DNA of 64,000 nt from Trichomonas tenax (GCA_023091735.1 JALKBU010000091.1:1-64000), one strand, 5' to 3'; positions 1 through 10,528 are shown, counted from the first letter of the stretch. The notes: generated by a model from the sequence alone, not told the origin. Translations and numbers: made by a program.

Positions 1-2511
1 GACTGTGCCACTTATACCACTGGATAGACAACTATCAATATGTACATGAAAGTACTTTCAAATCGAAAAAATATTGATCAGATAAAAAGTTATGAAGGTC
101 GCGGGACTACACCGTAGAAGGAAAAATTTTCCCCGAGATTTTTGATATTGGAATGAAAGAATTGATTTTCAGATACAAAATCTTAGATGCACTCGATGTT
201 TTCATGATCTACGTTAATATATAAAGTTACAATATATGTTGTGCTTTATACTATTTTTCATGAAAATATTTATGGAATTCATCCAAATGCTTTCATTAAT
301 ATATTTGATATCCATAAAATTTCAAAATTCTAAACTCCTGAGCTGAAGAATCTAAAGTCATCTTAAAATTAATGATGGTAATTGAGCTATGAATTCATGA
401 AAATACAATATCTTGACATTTGTCTATGTGAGCAATATGGTACCATCAGTCAATCTTTGCATTAAGAAATGTCTTATTTATATCAAACAAGAACACAGTG
501 TTTACATAACTACACAATTTCGTATCAAGAAATAGATCAAATTTCGATTGAATAAAATGGGTGTTGTCATATGATACAATCGATATATTTCGTTGTCGGA
601 ACATTTATGATTATATCACTTGCAATACTGTTTAAATTGATAATTGCATTATTATATATGAAACATATGCGAAAACCTCGAAATAATGATTATAGACAAT
701 GAAATCGAATTATTTCATATTAATCAACTGTAAAGGAAGATCACAGTATGCTGAAATGGTGAATTGCAGTTTATACATTGAATATCTAAGAGAAAGGAAG
801 CAAACAGACAAGTTTACACACATTTTTAGCCAATTCTATGAGATATTCAAAAATCCACATCATGTTTGACATAGAAACATAGTTTGGAAGTCAATATACT
901 GTTTATTCATAGTGATTACATTGATATTTTTTTCCAAATCAATCTAAACCATTACACAAAATCAAATATTTGATCGAAAACACACGCTGATTTACCATAA
1001 AGAACACATTTATAGCCCCACAACATCCAAACATGACCATATCGTCGATATAATTTGGCTGATTGAAATTTGTCGACAATCACAGATCAAAGATATTACT
1101 TTTCAATGACTGATGGAATCGATAACTCATTGAATTACAGCGAAATCAATTGCGATTTGAATTCAATAGATGTTTTTCACTAAGATATTTCTCGAATGAA
1201 ACCAAAATCAAGAGCACATTCACGATAATGTCACTCTCTCCGATACGGAATTCAAATCATGGTTATATCGAAAAAATCAAGGTTGTAACTTTTCCAGATT
1301 TGGATTTTTTTCGAAATTATCATTTCCGTTATGCATTGTTTGGTGTATTATAAAGAATAAATCAACAATTTTTAAGTCTAAAAGAACGCCTTTCAAAAGT
1401 GTATTTGTTTTGAATATTCTTCACAAAAAATAATACCATAGAATGGACTCATTCCGCTCTTTCTCGACTATTTCTACCGATTTTGTGTCTGCCTTTACAA
1501 ATAATCATTGTAAACAAACGTCCATTATGAATTTTTCTAAATAATCTCACAAAAGTGACAAATAACCATTTTCTCAGTTAAAAAATATGCCTCTATATCA
1601 ATAGCCGAACCAAAATAATCAAAACTCACAAAAATACTCCGCACAATTCAAAATCATGAAAATTTTAGTTATACTGAATTCTCTTAAAAGTTCAAATCTT
1701 CTATCGTTTTGATTTCTTATTGACCTTCTATTACACCCAGTTTCGTCAAATTTGCAAAAATCCATTTTGAAACTTCAGAAAATGATAAGAAAAGCTAAAT
1801 GCACGTTTAGCGTTTTTTTTTTCAAATAGCAACGAGCTTAAAGCGTTTTAAGAAAAGCAATCATTGGACATCACCAAGTAATTGCACTCACGAAGTAACA
1901 CATTAATATATTGATTTTTATCCATATATCGATCAAATATCATATAAAATCGAAAATAGGACAAAAATAAATTCATAATCATACATTACATCACTAAATC
2001 AATGGAATATATATGATTTCGAAGAATAGCAAAATATTTTATATTTATTCAGGAATTATGATAAAAGAAGAGATAACACATTTGATAACAACGACATCAA
2101 ATAGTTCATTCGAAATTTAAAATATAATACCTTAGTTTCCATAACTTTCGCTCAATTTTTATGAAAATATATATAACAAACATGAATGGCCTAAATCATT
2201 TACAATTACGTATTGCTGTTCCATGGCACACCTATTTGCGCTAATTATGATCATTGAATTTTTGATATTTTAAAAATGATAAAATTCTACAGAAACATAA
2301 CATAATTTTTCTTATTCCATTCGTCTGCTACCCTCACCTGCTTCATTATAATAAAGTCTAAATGTTAATTTGATATTTTTTAACCAAATTAAAATTCATG
2401 ATGAGAACATCTTAATATCAGTATTGTTATCAATATTATCAATTTTGTGAACCTTCTCAATTCTTTTCAAAAAACTTGCGGCTTTTTTCTCTATTTTTTT
2501 AATACAACAAA
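1..2511. other. Long AT-rich stretch without a clear gene
   Basis: No long ATG-started reading frame with coding character is visible on either strand. The stretch is rich in short A/T runs. An AAAAGTGACA-like motif lies near 1550. A tiny ORF at 571-702 is listed separately. The last 100 bases are the upstream region of the IBD gene. No tRNA cloverleaf or long repeat was seen. Confidence 0.6.
571..702 (+). CDS. Possible 43-residue single-pass membrane peptide
   Basis: A short ATG-started ORF encodes a peptide with a hydrophobic central segment (roughly residues 5-30) followed by a basic tail (KHMRKPRNNDYRQ). This looks like a membrane anchor with a cytoplasmic tail. It could be a small gene, the last scrap of a decayed surface protein (trichomonad surface proteins often end in this way), or chance. 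A TCATA initiator-like motif directly precedes the ATG. There is no conservation evidence, so the call is weak. Confidence 0.15.
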   Translation: MIQSIYFVVGTFMIISLAILFKLIIALLYMKHMRKPRNNDYRQ

Positions 2512-3276
2512 ATGAGTGAGCCGAATAAACCCATTAAACCAGTATTCCAATTTCAACAGATGTATCAATTTCCACAGCCGACGCGGATTCCTGTTATACA
2601 GTCTATTAATTATTATCATCCACATATTTATTCTACGCCTCCACCGGACTTTGCACAGTATGAACAACAGAAATTATATCCACCACCTGAAAATCGGCCT
2701 ATGCCTGTTCAATATAATATTCCAATTCAACCAATTCCTGTTAGGACCCAAACATATGAGCCATTACTACCACCACAAAATACAGCAGATTTACAAACTC
2801 TCATTTACCCTTCACAAATTGGGTTAATTCCACACGATTTTTGGCGAAAATATGATTCTATCACTTTCCAGCAGATGATCGACATATATTTTCACAAGAG
2901 AAATTCATCGCCTTATAGATTCACTTACAAACTGTATAATGCATTATTAATTTCAGAAAAATTACCTAATTTGATGCCATACCTAGGAGCGACTTGGCAA
3001 ACGAGCAAGATATTGAAGATATACAAAACGCCTTTCTCTCGTTTGATTGGCACACGAGTCGCCGAAAACTCTTTATTTCATAAACAAGGGAACTTCACGA
3101 CACACGGCTTTCAAGAATTGACAACAGAGGAAGCACTTTCCAAAAATATCGATGTTAGACAAATTGATTTCGATGAAATTAGATTATTATATCATCTCGA
3201 AGATAAGTTTTACAGACACGGCGGAGAGAAAGTGATTAACTCCTGCATCTGGATGAAAAATTATAATGCTAACTAA
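2512..3276 (+). CDS. IBP39-type initiator-binding-domain (IBD) protein
   Basis: Predicted DNA-binding protein of the parabasalid IBD family, a winged-helix fold known from T. vaginalis IBP39, which recognises the transcription initiator (Inr) upstream of protein-coding genes. Residues 1-95 are low complexity, rich in Pro, Gln and Tyr. Residues about 101-254 match the IBD pattern: an LIPHDFW start, FTYKLYNAL at 137-145, and the HKQGNFTTHGF wing segment at 190-200. The order is unusual, because in IBP39 the IBD is N-terminal and is followed by a polymerase CTD-binding domain. Here the IBD is C-terminal and nothing follows it. It probably acts in the nucleus as a promoter-binding factor or paralogue. 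The ATG is preceded by an A-rich leader. No clear TCAYW initiator is seen upstream. Confidence 0.85.
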   Translation: MSEPNKPIKPVFQFQQMYQFPQPTRIPVIQSINYYHPHIYSTPPPDFAQYEQQKLYPPPENRPMPVQYNIPIQPIPVRTQTYEPLLPPQNTADLQTLIYPSQIGLIPHDFWRKYDSITFQQMIDIYFHKRNSSPYRFTYKLYNALLISEKLPNLMPYLGATWQTSKILKIYKTPFSRLIGTRVAENSLFHKQGNFTTHGFQELTTEEALSKNIDVRQIDFDEIRLLYHLEDKFYRHGGEKVINSCIWMKNYNAN

Positions 3277-3993
3277 TATATTATTATTTTGTTTTTTTAA
3301 GATCAAATTATGTTTGAACATGTTATTTATATTGAAACAAACAAAAAATCTTTAATAAACGAACAAAAAAGGACCATGCTAATATAAATCTATTGTTAAA
3401 AGTTGTTGTTGTCTATCATGAAATGCTTGAAATATATTATATTCTAAATTGATTGCGCAATCTTTTAAAATAAGCTTAATTAGAAGCTGCGAATTCATAA
3501 TTCAGCGATAAAAATATCGAAAATTGATATATCGTCTTTGGATAAAATTAAGGATATTTTTATCGCTTTAATAACAATGCCATAGCCATATTCACAGTCA
3601 ACAGGTTTTAAATCCAGTGTGCTGATGGCTCATCTTGCTATTATCACTCTTACAGAAACCAATCGGTGCATAACTCATTGAAACATCTCCGCCTGGTTGT
3701 ATGTTGACTATTTCATCGATTAAAATGGGATTATTCCATTAATTTAATTCCGAGATCATTCAGAATTCAAAATATTTCAAATATTTTAATTTTTTTAAAT
3801 AGAAAACCGATAATAATTAATCTATGCATAAGAATTAACTTAAAAATGGCTCTATTTCCTTAAATATAAAGCAAATTTCAAAAATTCTTATGTAGCTATT
3901 ATTTAATGGAAGTATAATATTTAAAAACTCAATAAGTGAAAATCGTTTTATTTTTTAAATAAAAAAGTGTCTATGTTATAAAAAATCATAAAA
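3277..3993. other. Intergenic spacer
   Basis: AT-rich spacer between two plus-strand genes. No reading frame or RNA gene recognised. The final bases carry the TCATA initiator of the next gene. Confidence 0.6.
3986..3990 (+). promoter_or_regulatory. Inr-like TCATA, +1 at 3988
   Basis: TCATA fits the trichomonad initiator consensus TCA(+1)Y(T/A). The predicted transcript start A lies 6 nt before the ATG at 3994. Confidence 0.5.
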
Positions 3994-4788
3994 ATGGAAA
4001 ATTCACCGGATTCAGAGTTAATCAAGCGTTCATTTTGTATCTTTGGATATTTATTCGATCCACAGGTTTCTCCCTACCCATTGACGAAGTGTAAAGACCC
4101 AGACGCCGAATATTACGAAAATCTTCCAGATTTCAATGAAAACCTGAATGATTTCTTGTTACGAGAGGTACACCAAGAAGAAGTTGCGTCGAAGAACAGC
4201 TTAATCAAGCAGTTAGAAGAAAAAGAACACAAAATATTTGAAGAAATACAAAGTAACGAAGTTGAAGAGCTCGACATTGGCTCAAGATTGTCAGCACGCA
4301 CAGAAACAGGCAAAAACGCTGAGGCAGACCGTCTCAGACGCGCTGCTGAGGCAAATGTTAAAAGAAAACAAGCTAATGAGCGCAGACGCAAACAGGTGCT
4401 TGAGGACAGAAGGAGGATGAAGCAGGAAGAAATTAAGAGATTCCAAGCTGAAATTAAAGCTGATATCGAATTAAAGAAGAAAATGGAGCAAGAAGATTTG
4501 AAGGTTAAGCAAATTTATGGCGCTGCACGTGCTGAGGAACTCCGCAAGAAGAAGCAGGAGCGTGAAAAGAAACGACAAAAAGAACTTCGTTTACAAGAAA
4601 CAGCTTTGAAGACTGTTGAGACAGTACAGCTCAACACAAGACAGCTGCAATTCATTGACGACAATTTGCAGCAAAAGGAAAAAGAAAATAAAATCACACC
4701 AGATCAAAAACGTGAGAGAATGAAAGAAATATCAAACAAGATTAAACAACACAACATGGGTACTGCAAACAGCAATCAAAAGAAGTAA
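3994..4788 (+). CDS. Coiled-coil protein, function unknown
   Basis: The 264-residue protein has a short non-helical start (about residues 1-60) followed by a long, highly charged stretch rich in Lys, Arg, Glu and Gln up to about residue 250. It has the heptad-like spacing expected of a continuous coiled coil. No catalytic motif, signal peptide or membrane segment is present. Long charged coiled-coil proteins of this kind are common in the cytoskeleton and flagellar apparatus of trichomonads, but nothing here identifies the partner. A TCATA initiator lies 6 nt upstream of the ATG. Antisense open frames over the gene are a by-product of its codon usage. Confidence 0.8.
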   Translation: MENSPDSELIKRSFCIFGYLFDPQVSPYPLTKCKDPDAEYYENLPDFNENLNDFLLREVHQEEVASKNSLIKQLEEKEHKIFEEIQSNEVEELDIGSRLSARTETGKNAEADRLRRAAEANVKRKQANERRRKQVLEDRRRMKQEEIKRFQAEIKADIELKKKMEQEDLKVKQIYGAARAEELRKKKQEREKKRQKELRLQETALKTVETVQLNTRQLQFIDDNLQQKEKENKITPDQKRERMKEISNKIKQHNMGTANSNQKK

Positions 4789-5196
4789 CATATCATTATA
4801 AATTGTCATGTATTTCGATATTCAAATATAAAAATCTATATTTAGATGTATTCATTAAGAAATAGTACTTGATATAGTCTAAATATAATACTGTTAACTT
4901 ATTTATAAGGATATATTAAATTTGAAAATTCGTTCTTATAAAAATTATTACAGAAACAAAAATTATATTCAAATAAATGGAAGGTCATTTGGCCGAGGGC
5001 CTGGGTTCGAACCCCAGAGGGATAATTTTTTGTTTTTTGAATCATTTTCCAATAAATTATTAATTAATTGAAAAATCAATTCATATAACTATATATGCCG
5101 AAATAGCTTGTGTTTCATGGACCCCAAAGTATGAAGATATTTTGTTCTATGCATTCAAACAACAAAATTCATTTATGGATTTTTGATGATGTAGTG
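4789..5196. other. Spacer holding a tRNA relic
   Basis: AT-rich spacer between the coiled-coil gene and the end of the ankyrin pseudogene. It contains only the deleted tRNA remnant near 4983-5023 and a following T-rich run. Confidence 0.5.
4983..5023 (+). pseudogene. Truncated tRNA relic (Leu/Ser-type), anticodon arm deleted
   Basis: A type-II tRNA-like 5' part with the D-arm signature TTGGCCGAG runs directly into a perfect T arm: stem CTGGG, loop TTCGAAC, stem CCCAG. A 3' acceptor-like tail and a T-rich run follow. The anticodon arm, variable arm and most of the D loop are missing, so it cannot work as a tRNA. The junction falls at G/C-rich short repeats (GAGG/GGCC), consistent with an internal deletion. 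The T arm keeps the Pol III B-box sequence. The D-arm signature is that of Leu or Ser tRNAs, but the identity cannot be proved without the anticodon. Confidence 0.7.
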
Positions 5197-6525
5197 TTAG
5201 GAAATCATTTTGGAGATTTCATAATGCTCTGCTTCGGTACTTATCATGAAAGCAGTTTGGTTTTCTTCATTTTTGGCATAAACATTTGCACCTCTTTTGA
5301 TCAACATTTGGGCAATTCCAGGATAGTTAAATTCAGCACACATCATGAGCGGAGTTGTACAAAAATCATTCGCGTCATTGATTTTGGCACCGAACTCTAG
5401 GGAACACAATAAAGTTGTATTTCCATCTGGCAGAGATTTGTTGATATCTGCACGTTTAGAAATCAGTAATATGGCAAAATCATAAAAATTATTCTCGCAA
5501 CAAATCAACAGTGGAGTATATCCATCAATTGTGCTTGCGTTGATATCAGCACCATTTTCAATGAGGAGTTTTGCAATATCAATATTGTTTTTTTGCTGCA
5601 CAGGGCAATAAACATGTTTCTTTTCGAAGTGGTGTAGAAAGATTGACATTTGCTCCATGCTTAATGAGTAAACTTGCGATTTCGTAATTATTATATTGAC
5701 AACAAATCATTAGCGCCGTTTTTACATCTTTTTTCACCGCACCAACATCAGTTTTTAGAAGTAATTTGACAATTTCGATTTGATTAAAAGTTGAAGCAAT
5801 CATCAGTGGTGTTGAACCATTTTGACTTTTGATGTCTAAACATGTTCCACTATGAATCAAGAAACTCACGAAATCACGATCAAAATACTTGCAGCTGTTC
5901 ATGAGTATTGTGAATCCTTTACTATCTTTCGTGTTTATATTATGTCCACGATTTAGAATTTGTTTCACGAGATCAGGAATTCCAAATTCGCATGATTTCA
6001 CAATGATATCATTTGATGTGGGTTTGCTGCATAAAAGATAAAAGAAAACAGGGAGATTATAGAAACAAAAATCAAACTCGATTGGCAAGTCAAATTCTTG
6101 ATTCAATGAAATCACGTAATCTAAATTTAGTGAGCGTATTCCTTCTTTCATACAATCTTTATCAATTTTAGTGCTGCGCTCTTTTGAGTATTTTATTATT
6201 TCAGGATTCCTTCCATGAAAACTGAAAGGGAAACAATCGTTTGTAATTGGAAAGCCGATGCTTAAAAGAAAGCGAAAACATTGTATTGATCCAAACTTAG
6301 CACAATATTTGATTATTTGGGAAAGCGATATGCCCTACCTTTATTATTGGCACCTTCAACTATTGGCTTAATGGATTCGACGTCATCATTCATAATTGAT
6401 GACATAACTGGAATGTATGAAAATGGATTTAAGATCCTTTTGTGGCCAGTCTAAACAATATTCATTAGCAACCAGTAATATAGTGGTTGTAGTAAAATAC
6501 TCAATTTGTAATTGTGGTTGATATT
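5197..6525 (-). pseudogene. Ankyrin-repeat protein pseudogene (trichomonad DUF3447 type)
   Basis: Ankyrin protein broken by frameshifts. The minus-strand frame from 6151 to 5579 and the overlapping frame from 5658 to 5197 together carry consecutive ankyrin repeats (for example TPLMIASTFNQIEIVKLLL, then TPLLICCENNFYDFAILLI, then TPLMMCAEFNYPGIAQMLI). The break is near 5580-5655. Upstream of 6151 the same protein continues without ATG: residues such as AKFGSIQCFRFLLSIGF and GRNPEIIKYSKE are typical of the N-terminal region of these trichomonad proteins. Further breaks occur near 6335 and 6400, and relic coding runs to about 6525. The final stop is TAA at 5197-5199. These proteins are usually cytosolic scaffolds of unknown partner, and this copy is not expected to make one. 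Confidence 0.8.
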
Positions 6526-6849
6526 TGTTTTAAATTAATCCCAGTAAAGTGACCTATATTTTTCTTTAATGAATAAAAGTTGATCAATTATCTGTAAGAT
6601 AATAACAGGCTTCATTTAATATTTGAATACAATTAAAGGAGTTTGCTTTTCAAAGAAATCAAGTTAATAGTCCTGTATATTATTGAGGGAGTGAACAAAA
6701 TCAATAACATCCATGTATTGATCCATTAACTGATCAAATAGATGAGAATCAAAAACATTCATTAAAAATATGACATAATTATTTTATTTGTCAAATCAAA
6801 AATCTCAATATTAAAATAATAAATATGTAAAAATATTTAAAATTTGTAA
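6526..6849. other. Spacer between ankyrin relic and tRNA-Arg
   Basis: AT-rich, no reading frame of note. It ends at the tRNA gene. No upstream Pol III element could be identified by eye. Confidence 0.5.
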
Positions 6850-6922
6850 GGCCCTGTAGCGAAATGGATATCGCGTGTCCCTCCTAAGGATAAGACTGTG
6901 GGTTCGAGTCCCACCTGGGCCT
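6850..6922 (+). tRNA. tRNA-Arg (anticodon CCU)
   Basis: A 73-nt cloverleaf. The acceptor GGCCCTG pairs with CTGGGCC, with one T-T mismatch. The anticodon stem TGTCC/GGATA holds loop CTCCTAA, giving anticodon CCT (reads AGG). The T arm is GTGGG-TTCGAGT-CCCAC. The discriminator base is T and no intron is present. A run of six or more T follows directly, the expected Pol III terminator. It lies between the ankyrin pseudogene and the TrmO-type methyltransferase gene. Confidence 0.93.
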
Positions 6923-6929
6923 TTTTTCT
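6921..6929 (+). terminator. Pol III T-run terminator of tRNA-Arg
   Basis: An uninterrupted T run begins at the discriminator base of tRNA-Arg, followed by a second T run. Confidence 0.7.
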
Positions 6930-7015
6930 ATTTTTTTTTTCGATTAAATTTCTCATGTTATTTATTTGATATTTATTCATGTTTTCTAAAATTGAAACAA
7001 ATCATCTTTTAAATT

Positions 7016-7020
7016 TCATT
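7016..7020 (+). promoter_or_regulatory. Inr-like TCATT, +1 at 7018
   Basis: TCATT matches TCA(+1)Y(T/A) and lies 11 nt before the ATG at 7029. Confidence 0.45.
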
Positions 7021-7028
7021 TTTACTAA

Positions 7029-7442
7029 ATGGATCAAAATGTTGTTTTCATGGGCGAAGCACACACTAAATATAAACAGATTTCAGATGTTCCACGATGT
7101 TCTAAAGACTGCACCAATGAAAGTACAATCACTATTTTTCCTGAATATGCTGATTGTCTTCTTGGTTTAGAAAGATTTCTTCACATATTTGTTTTTTCAT
7201 GGATGCATAAATCAGACAGGAATTTGCAGCAAGTAAGACCACATTTCGGAAACCAAAATCGCGATATTGGTGTTTTTGCAACTCGATCTCCTGCAAGACC
7301 AAATCCTATTGGATTGACACTTGTAAAAATCAATAAGATAGAAGGAACTACACTCTATGTTACAGGACTCGATCTTTTAGATGGAACTCCAATTATTGAT
7401 ATCAAAAAATTCGACACCACACTTGATAATCCCGATTCATGA
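7029..7442 (+). CDS. TrmO/TsaA-family tRNA (adenine-37 N6) methyltransferase
   Basis: The 137-residue protein carries the hallmark segment of the TsaA/YaeB/VirR (UPF0066) family, GVFATRSPARPNPIGL at residues 81-96, followed by LDLLDGTPIIDIK at 114-126. Family members such as E. coli TrmO methylate N6 of t6A37 in certain tRNAs using S-adenosylmethionine and act as dimers. The length matches the short, single-domain versions. The C-terminus after DIK is short and atypical (KKFDTTLDNPDS). The first ATG is used, with a TCATT initiator 11 nt upstream. The gene lies about 100 bp after a tRNA gene, which is suggestive but may be chance. Confidence 0.88.
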   Translation: MDQNVVFMGEAHTKYKQISDVPRCSKDCTNESTITIFPEYADCLLGLERFLHIFVFSWMHKSDRNLQQVRPHFGNQNRDIGVFATRSPARPNPIGLTLVKINKIEGTTLYVTGLDLLDGTPIIDIKKFDTTLDNPDS

Positions 7443-7937
7443 CTCTCATGCAGTAATGGCTCCATATCCTACTTTATCATTTCTAAATGATATATCATAT
7501 TTGGAATAAAATTTCTAGTATATCTCTTATAAGTCCATGTATTAACAAGCAATATAAAATTATATATAATTGTCATGATCTAAGAAGATATATAAACAAT
7601 AAATTTAATAAAAAATCAAAATATATATTACAACTTCATTCTATGGGGTTAATAATATAGATAATTTCAAGATTTCACTTTTTGCTAATATATATTGAAG
7701 TCAAACACACAATAAATGATCCTATTTTCCGATTTTCGAAAAATGATTATCGTCAAATACATCATTTTTACATGACAGAAATCAAATAAAATATATACTT
7801 TACACGACATAAACCAAATTTACACGACACAAATAATTTTTTACATGACAAATTTATATTCAATTTTTGATTTCTGGCATATAAAATATTTTATCTGTCA
7901 AAATTGTGTGAAATATTTTCTCTTTTTTTGGCAAGTG
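7443..7937. other. Spacer with four TTTACAYGACA motifs
   Basis: Contains four close copies of TTTACATGACA/TTTACACGACA at about 7768, 7799, 7819 and 7840. The last copy contains an ATG at 7845 that is in frame with the next gene but is probably not its start. Nothing else recognised. Confidence 0.6.
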
Positions 7938-10172
7938 ATGGAAAATAGCGATAATCAGTCCAGATCCATCACAATTGTCCTCCACAGCAATACGGACTCT
8001 GTTCCAGTCGCCCATTTCTATGGGAAAACGAACTACGTGAGGGTCCAATTCGTTGAATACACCCCTCATTTTTGGTGTTTTCAACTCGAAGATATTTTCC
8101 CTGAAGACAGCACATTCCAAATCTGCCTCTCGCCTAGCATCGGTCCATCGGAGCTATTGGACTTGAATTTCACGCAAAATCAGCCTTTCGTATTTAAAGA
8201 TCTTACGAAATCAGAATCGTTGATTCCATTCGAGGAATTCAACGAATTCTTCTCGAAATCAATTTCTAATGGATTTCTTCTGTTCAATTGGAGCACTGAA
8301 GATCCAATCACTTCGATTAAGAATTTCATTCTCGCTTTTGACGACGATTGCGTTGTTTGGGCGCTGGTGTTCGTGTCAATGCAGCCCTGGAGAGCATTAT
8401 TCATATATAATGAAGATTTTAGCAAATTATTACTCGAAATATTGACTCCTTTCATCAAAAGAAACTTCTACATTGAAGATGTTCAGTCATCACTTCCTTT
8501 TGATCAGTTTTCATACTTCATTACGCCAGCAGATATGCGCGAAAAAACACAAATACCTCCACATCCAACACAGAAGTACAATTCTATTGGTAAATACGCA
8601 GATGTTCTCATGTATATGATACAAGTCCAACTTGGTGATTTGCTCACTTACATGATTTCGACGATAATCGACTTCAACCAAGATTTTCCTTTTACAGCCT
8701 ATGTTCCGCCGTTTTATTCCTCACATAAGCTTTATGTTGCTGAATGCGAAGAAATCATCAATCATTTATTCAATTATTTTCTCGAATTAAACGATGAACA
8801 GAAAACAATTGCAATGACGAGACTTTTGTACACAGTTATATCAATATACAATGAGCAGATGACAACCGACATCGAACCTTTTTCAGATTTCGTTGCTCTC
8901 GATTATACTTTGTTTGATAAAATTGTCAAATTGCGTATGTTTGAGAGCTCCAATGTTTGTTCTGAATCTCTTTCAAAGCTTGTTAAGAGATTCCCATCGC
9001 AAACACCAGAAAGAGATGTTGTCGATATTGCATCATCGGATGCGATTGTTCCTGTTGAATGGCTTTCGTGCTTCTTCGAGATATTCGAAGTTCCACCAGA
9101 GAGGAGGAATATCATCGCTGAGCAATCATTCTCTAATTCAGTGCCTTCACACATCGCTGAGCATTTCTTTTTAGTCACAGAAAGCGGCGCTTTGATCATG
9201 GGACACGCTCCATACACTATTCTTCAGCCAGGAGCAATCGTTCAGCCAACAGCAAAGCTCCAGGAGAACTCTCTGCTTATGACAGGAGCCATTGCTTTGG
9301 ATGGAAGCACATTAGCTGAGAATGCATATGTTCCTCCCAATGCTATCGTTGCACCTCAAGAACGCTCAATCCATCCTTCTGCAAATATTGACAAACCAAT
9401 TCGCATCGGAAGAGGAATATCAATACACTCTGATGCCATTGTTTGCTCCAATGTCACCCTTGCTGATGGATGCGTTATTTATGATTCAGCATTTATCAGT
9501 GAAGGAGCGACAATTGGTGTTGGTGCAGTTGTTGAACCAGGTGAAGTTGTTTTCCCGAATATTTCCGTTCCTATGGGGTTCTCGTATTCAGAGGCTCTTG
9601 TTGAAGACTGCCAGAAGCTCCCTGACGTTGTCAATCTCAGAGGATCGAGATTCACAAAGCAGAATTCATGCGCAGGTGTTAGTGAAGTCAAGAGTCAGAC
9701 AGGTGCTGATATTTCAGCAGTAATGCGTGGATATCTTCACCTTATGGCAGACTTCCCATGTGAGTTTGGCCGTCAGCTTCCAGAACTTCCACCAGCAGTC
9801 ACTGCCAAAGACATTTATAACACATTTGGAATCAGAACCCTCCATGTTGCAATGTCATTCTGGGATTCTTTCAAGGGCGAAAGTGAATGGACACCATTAA
9901 TTAGAGATGCAGTTTCACTTGCTGCCAAAAACTTCGAAATCGCTTTCGAAGATTTTGAATTACCTCGTACTGGTCCATTCCTTCTCAAAGTTGCAGAAAG
10001 GATCCAAGAATTCGCACAAAATGGAGTGAAGGAAGATTTGATTGCTGATATGAAGAAGACGATCTTTGACACATGCGATGAATTGATGGTAAGATTGAGC
10101 CTTGTATCCGAGGCGAAGGATTCAAAAATCAATCAGCTTCTTGAAAAAATTGTTGTTTTAACCAAAGCTTAA
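7938..10172 (+). CDS. Large protein with a left-handed beta-helix (hexapeptide) domain
   Basis: With the start at 7938 (MENSDNQSRS) the protein is 744 residues. An in-frame ATG at 7845 sits inside a repeated intergenic motif and would add an AT-rich hydrophobic leader, so it is less likely. Residues about 420-545 are a run of imperfect hexapeptides (AIVQPTAKLQENSLL, AIVAP, ANIDKPIRIGRGISIHSDAIVCSNVTL cut short here, GATIGVGAVVEPG). These are typical of left-handed parallel beta-helix proteins such as acetyl- and nucleotidyltransferases or dynactin p25/p27. The long N-terminal part (1-400) and the helical C-terminal part (550-744) resemble nothing I recognise. No catalytic His of hexapeptide acetyltransferases can be assigned, so a structural role is as likely as an enzymatic one. 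Confidence 0.85.
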   Translation: MENSDNQSRSITIVLHSNTDSVPVAHFYGKTNYVRVQFVEYTPHFWCFQLEDIFPEDSTFQICLSPSIGPSELLDLNFTQNQPFVFKDLTKSESLIPFEEFNEFFSKSISNGFLLFNWSTEDPITSIKNFILAFDDDCVVWALVFVSMQPWRALFIYNEDFSKLLLEILTPFIKRNFYIEDVQSSLPFDQFSYFITPADMREKTQIPPHPTQKYNSIGKYADVLMYMIQVQLGDLLTYMISTIIDFNQDFPFTAYVPPFYSSHKLYVAECEEIINHLFNYFLELNDEQKTIAMTRLLYTVISIYNEQMTTDIEPFSDFVALDYTLFDKIVKLRMFESSNVCSESLSKLVKRFPSQTPERDVVDIASSDAIVPVEWLSCFFEIFEVPPERRNIIAEQSFSNSVPSHIAEHFFLVTESGALIMGHAPYTILQPGAIVQPTAKLQENSLLMTGAIALDGSTLAENAYVPPNAIVAPQERSIHPSANIDKPIRIGRGISIHSDAIVCSNVTLADGCVIYDSAFISEGATIGVGAVVEPGEVVFPNISVPMGFSYSEALVEDCQKLPDVVNLRGSRFTKQNSCAGVSEVKSQTGADISAVMRGYLHLMADFPCEFGRQLPELPPAVTAKDIYNTFGIRTLHVAMSFWDSFKGESEWTPLIRDAVSLAAKNFEIAFEDFELPRTGPFLLKVAERIQEFAQNGVKEDLIADMKKTIFDTCDELMVRLSLVSEAKDSKINQLLEKIVVLTKA

Positions 10173-10528
10173 TATTATAAAATTATCTTGTTTATTTGAC
10201 AATTTACAATATCTTTTGACAAATAAAGTTCGAAATCCGTCAAATCAAGAATAACTCATCAAATATTCATATTCATCGAACATTATCACTATGATTATAT
10301 TTTTATTGAGAATATGCATTTGTGTACGAAGTTATGCTGATAAAAAACGAATTTAACAATTTTTCGTATAAATTTTGATTTTTGATGGTCGTGAAGAATA
10401 ATCTGGAAGGTATTGAAAATAAAGAAATGAAATATAACACAATAAACAGAAATTGATGTTAATCGACTCGGTAAAATATAATATTAAAATAAAATTGAGG
10501 TTATGCAAGCAAACAACGAAAATTTTAC
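10173..10528. other. Convergent spacer
   Basis: 3' ends of two convergent genes. It holds TTGACA-type half motifs near 10195-10225 and no reading frame of note. Confidence 0.5.

Noticed and set aside
1150..1353. 67-residue open frame
   Set aside because: Starts at a TTG codon and has spacer-like composition without a domain or initiator.
4113..4697. Long antisense open frames over the coiled-coil gene
   Set aside because: They mirror the Lys/Glu-rich codons of the sense gene and give Ser/Phe/Cys-rich sequence without domain features.
7845..7937. Upstream ATG extending the beta-helix protein
   Set aside because: The ATG lies inside a TTTACATGACA motif that recurs between genes, and the added residues are AT-rich and hydrophobic.
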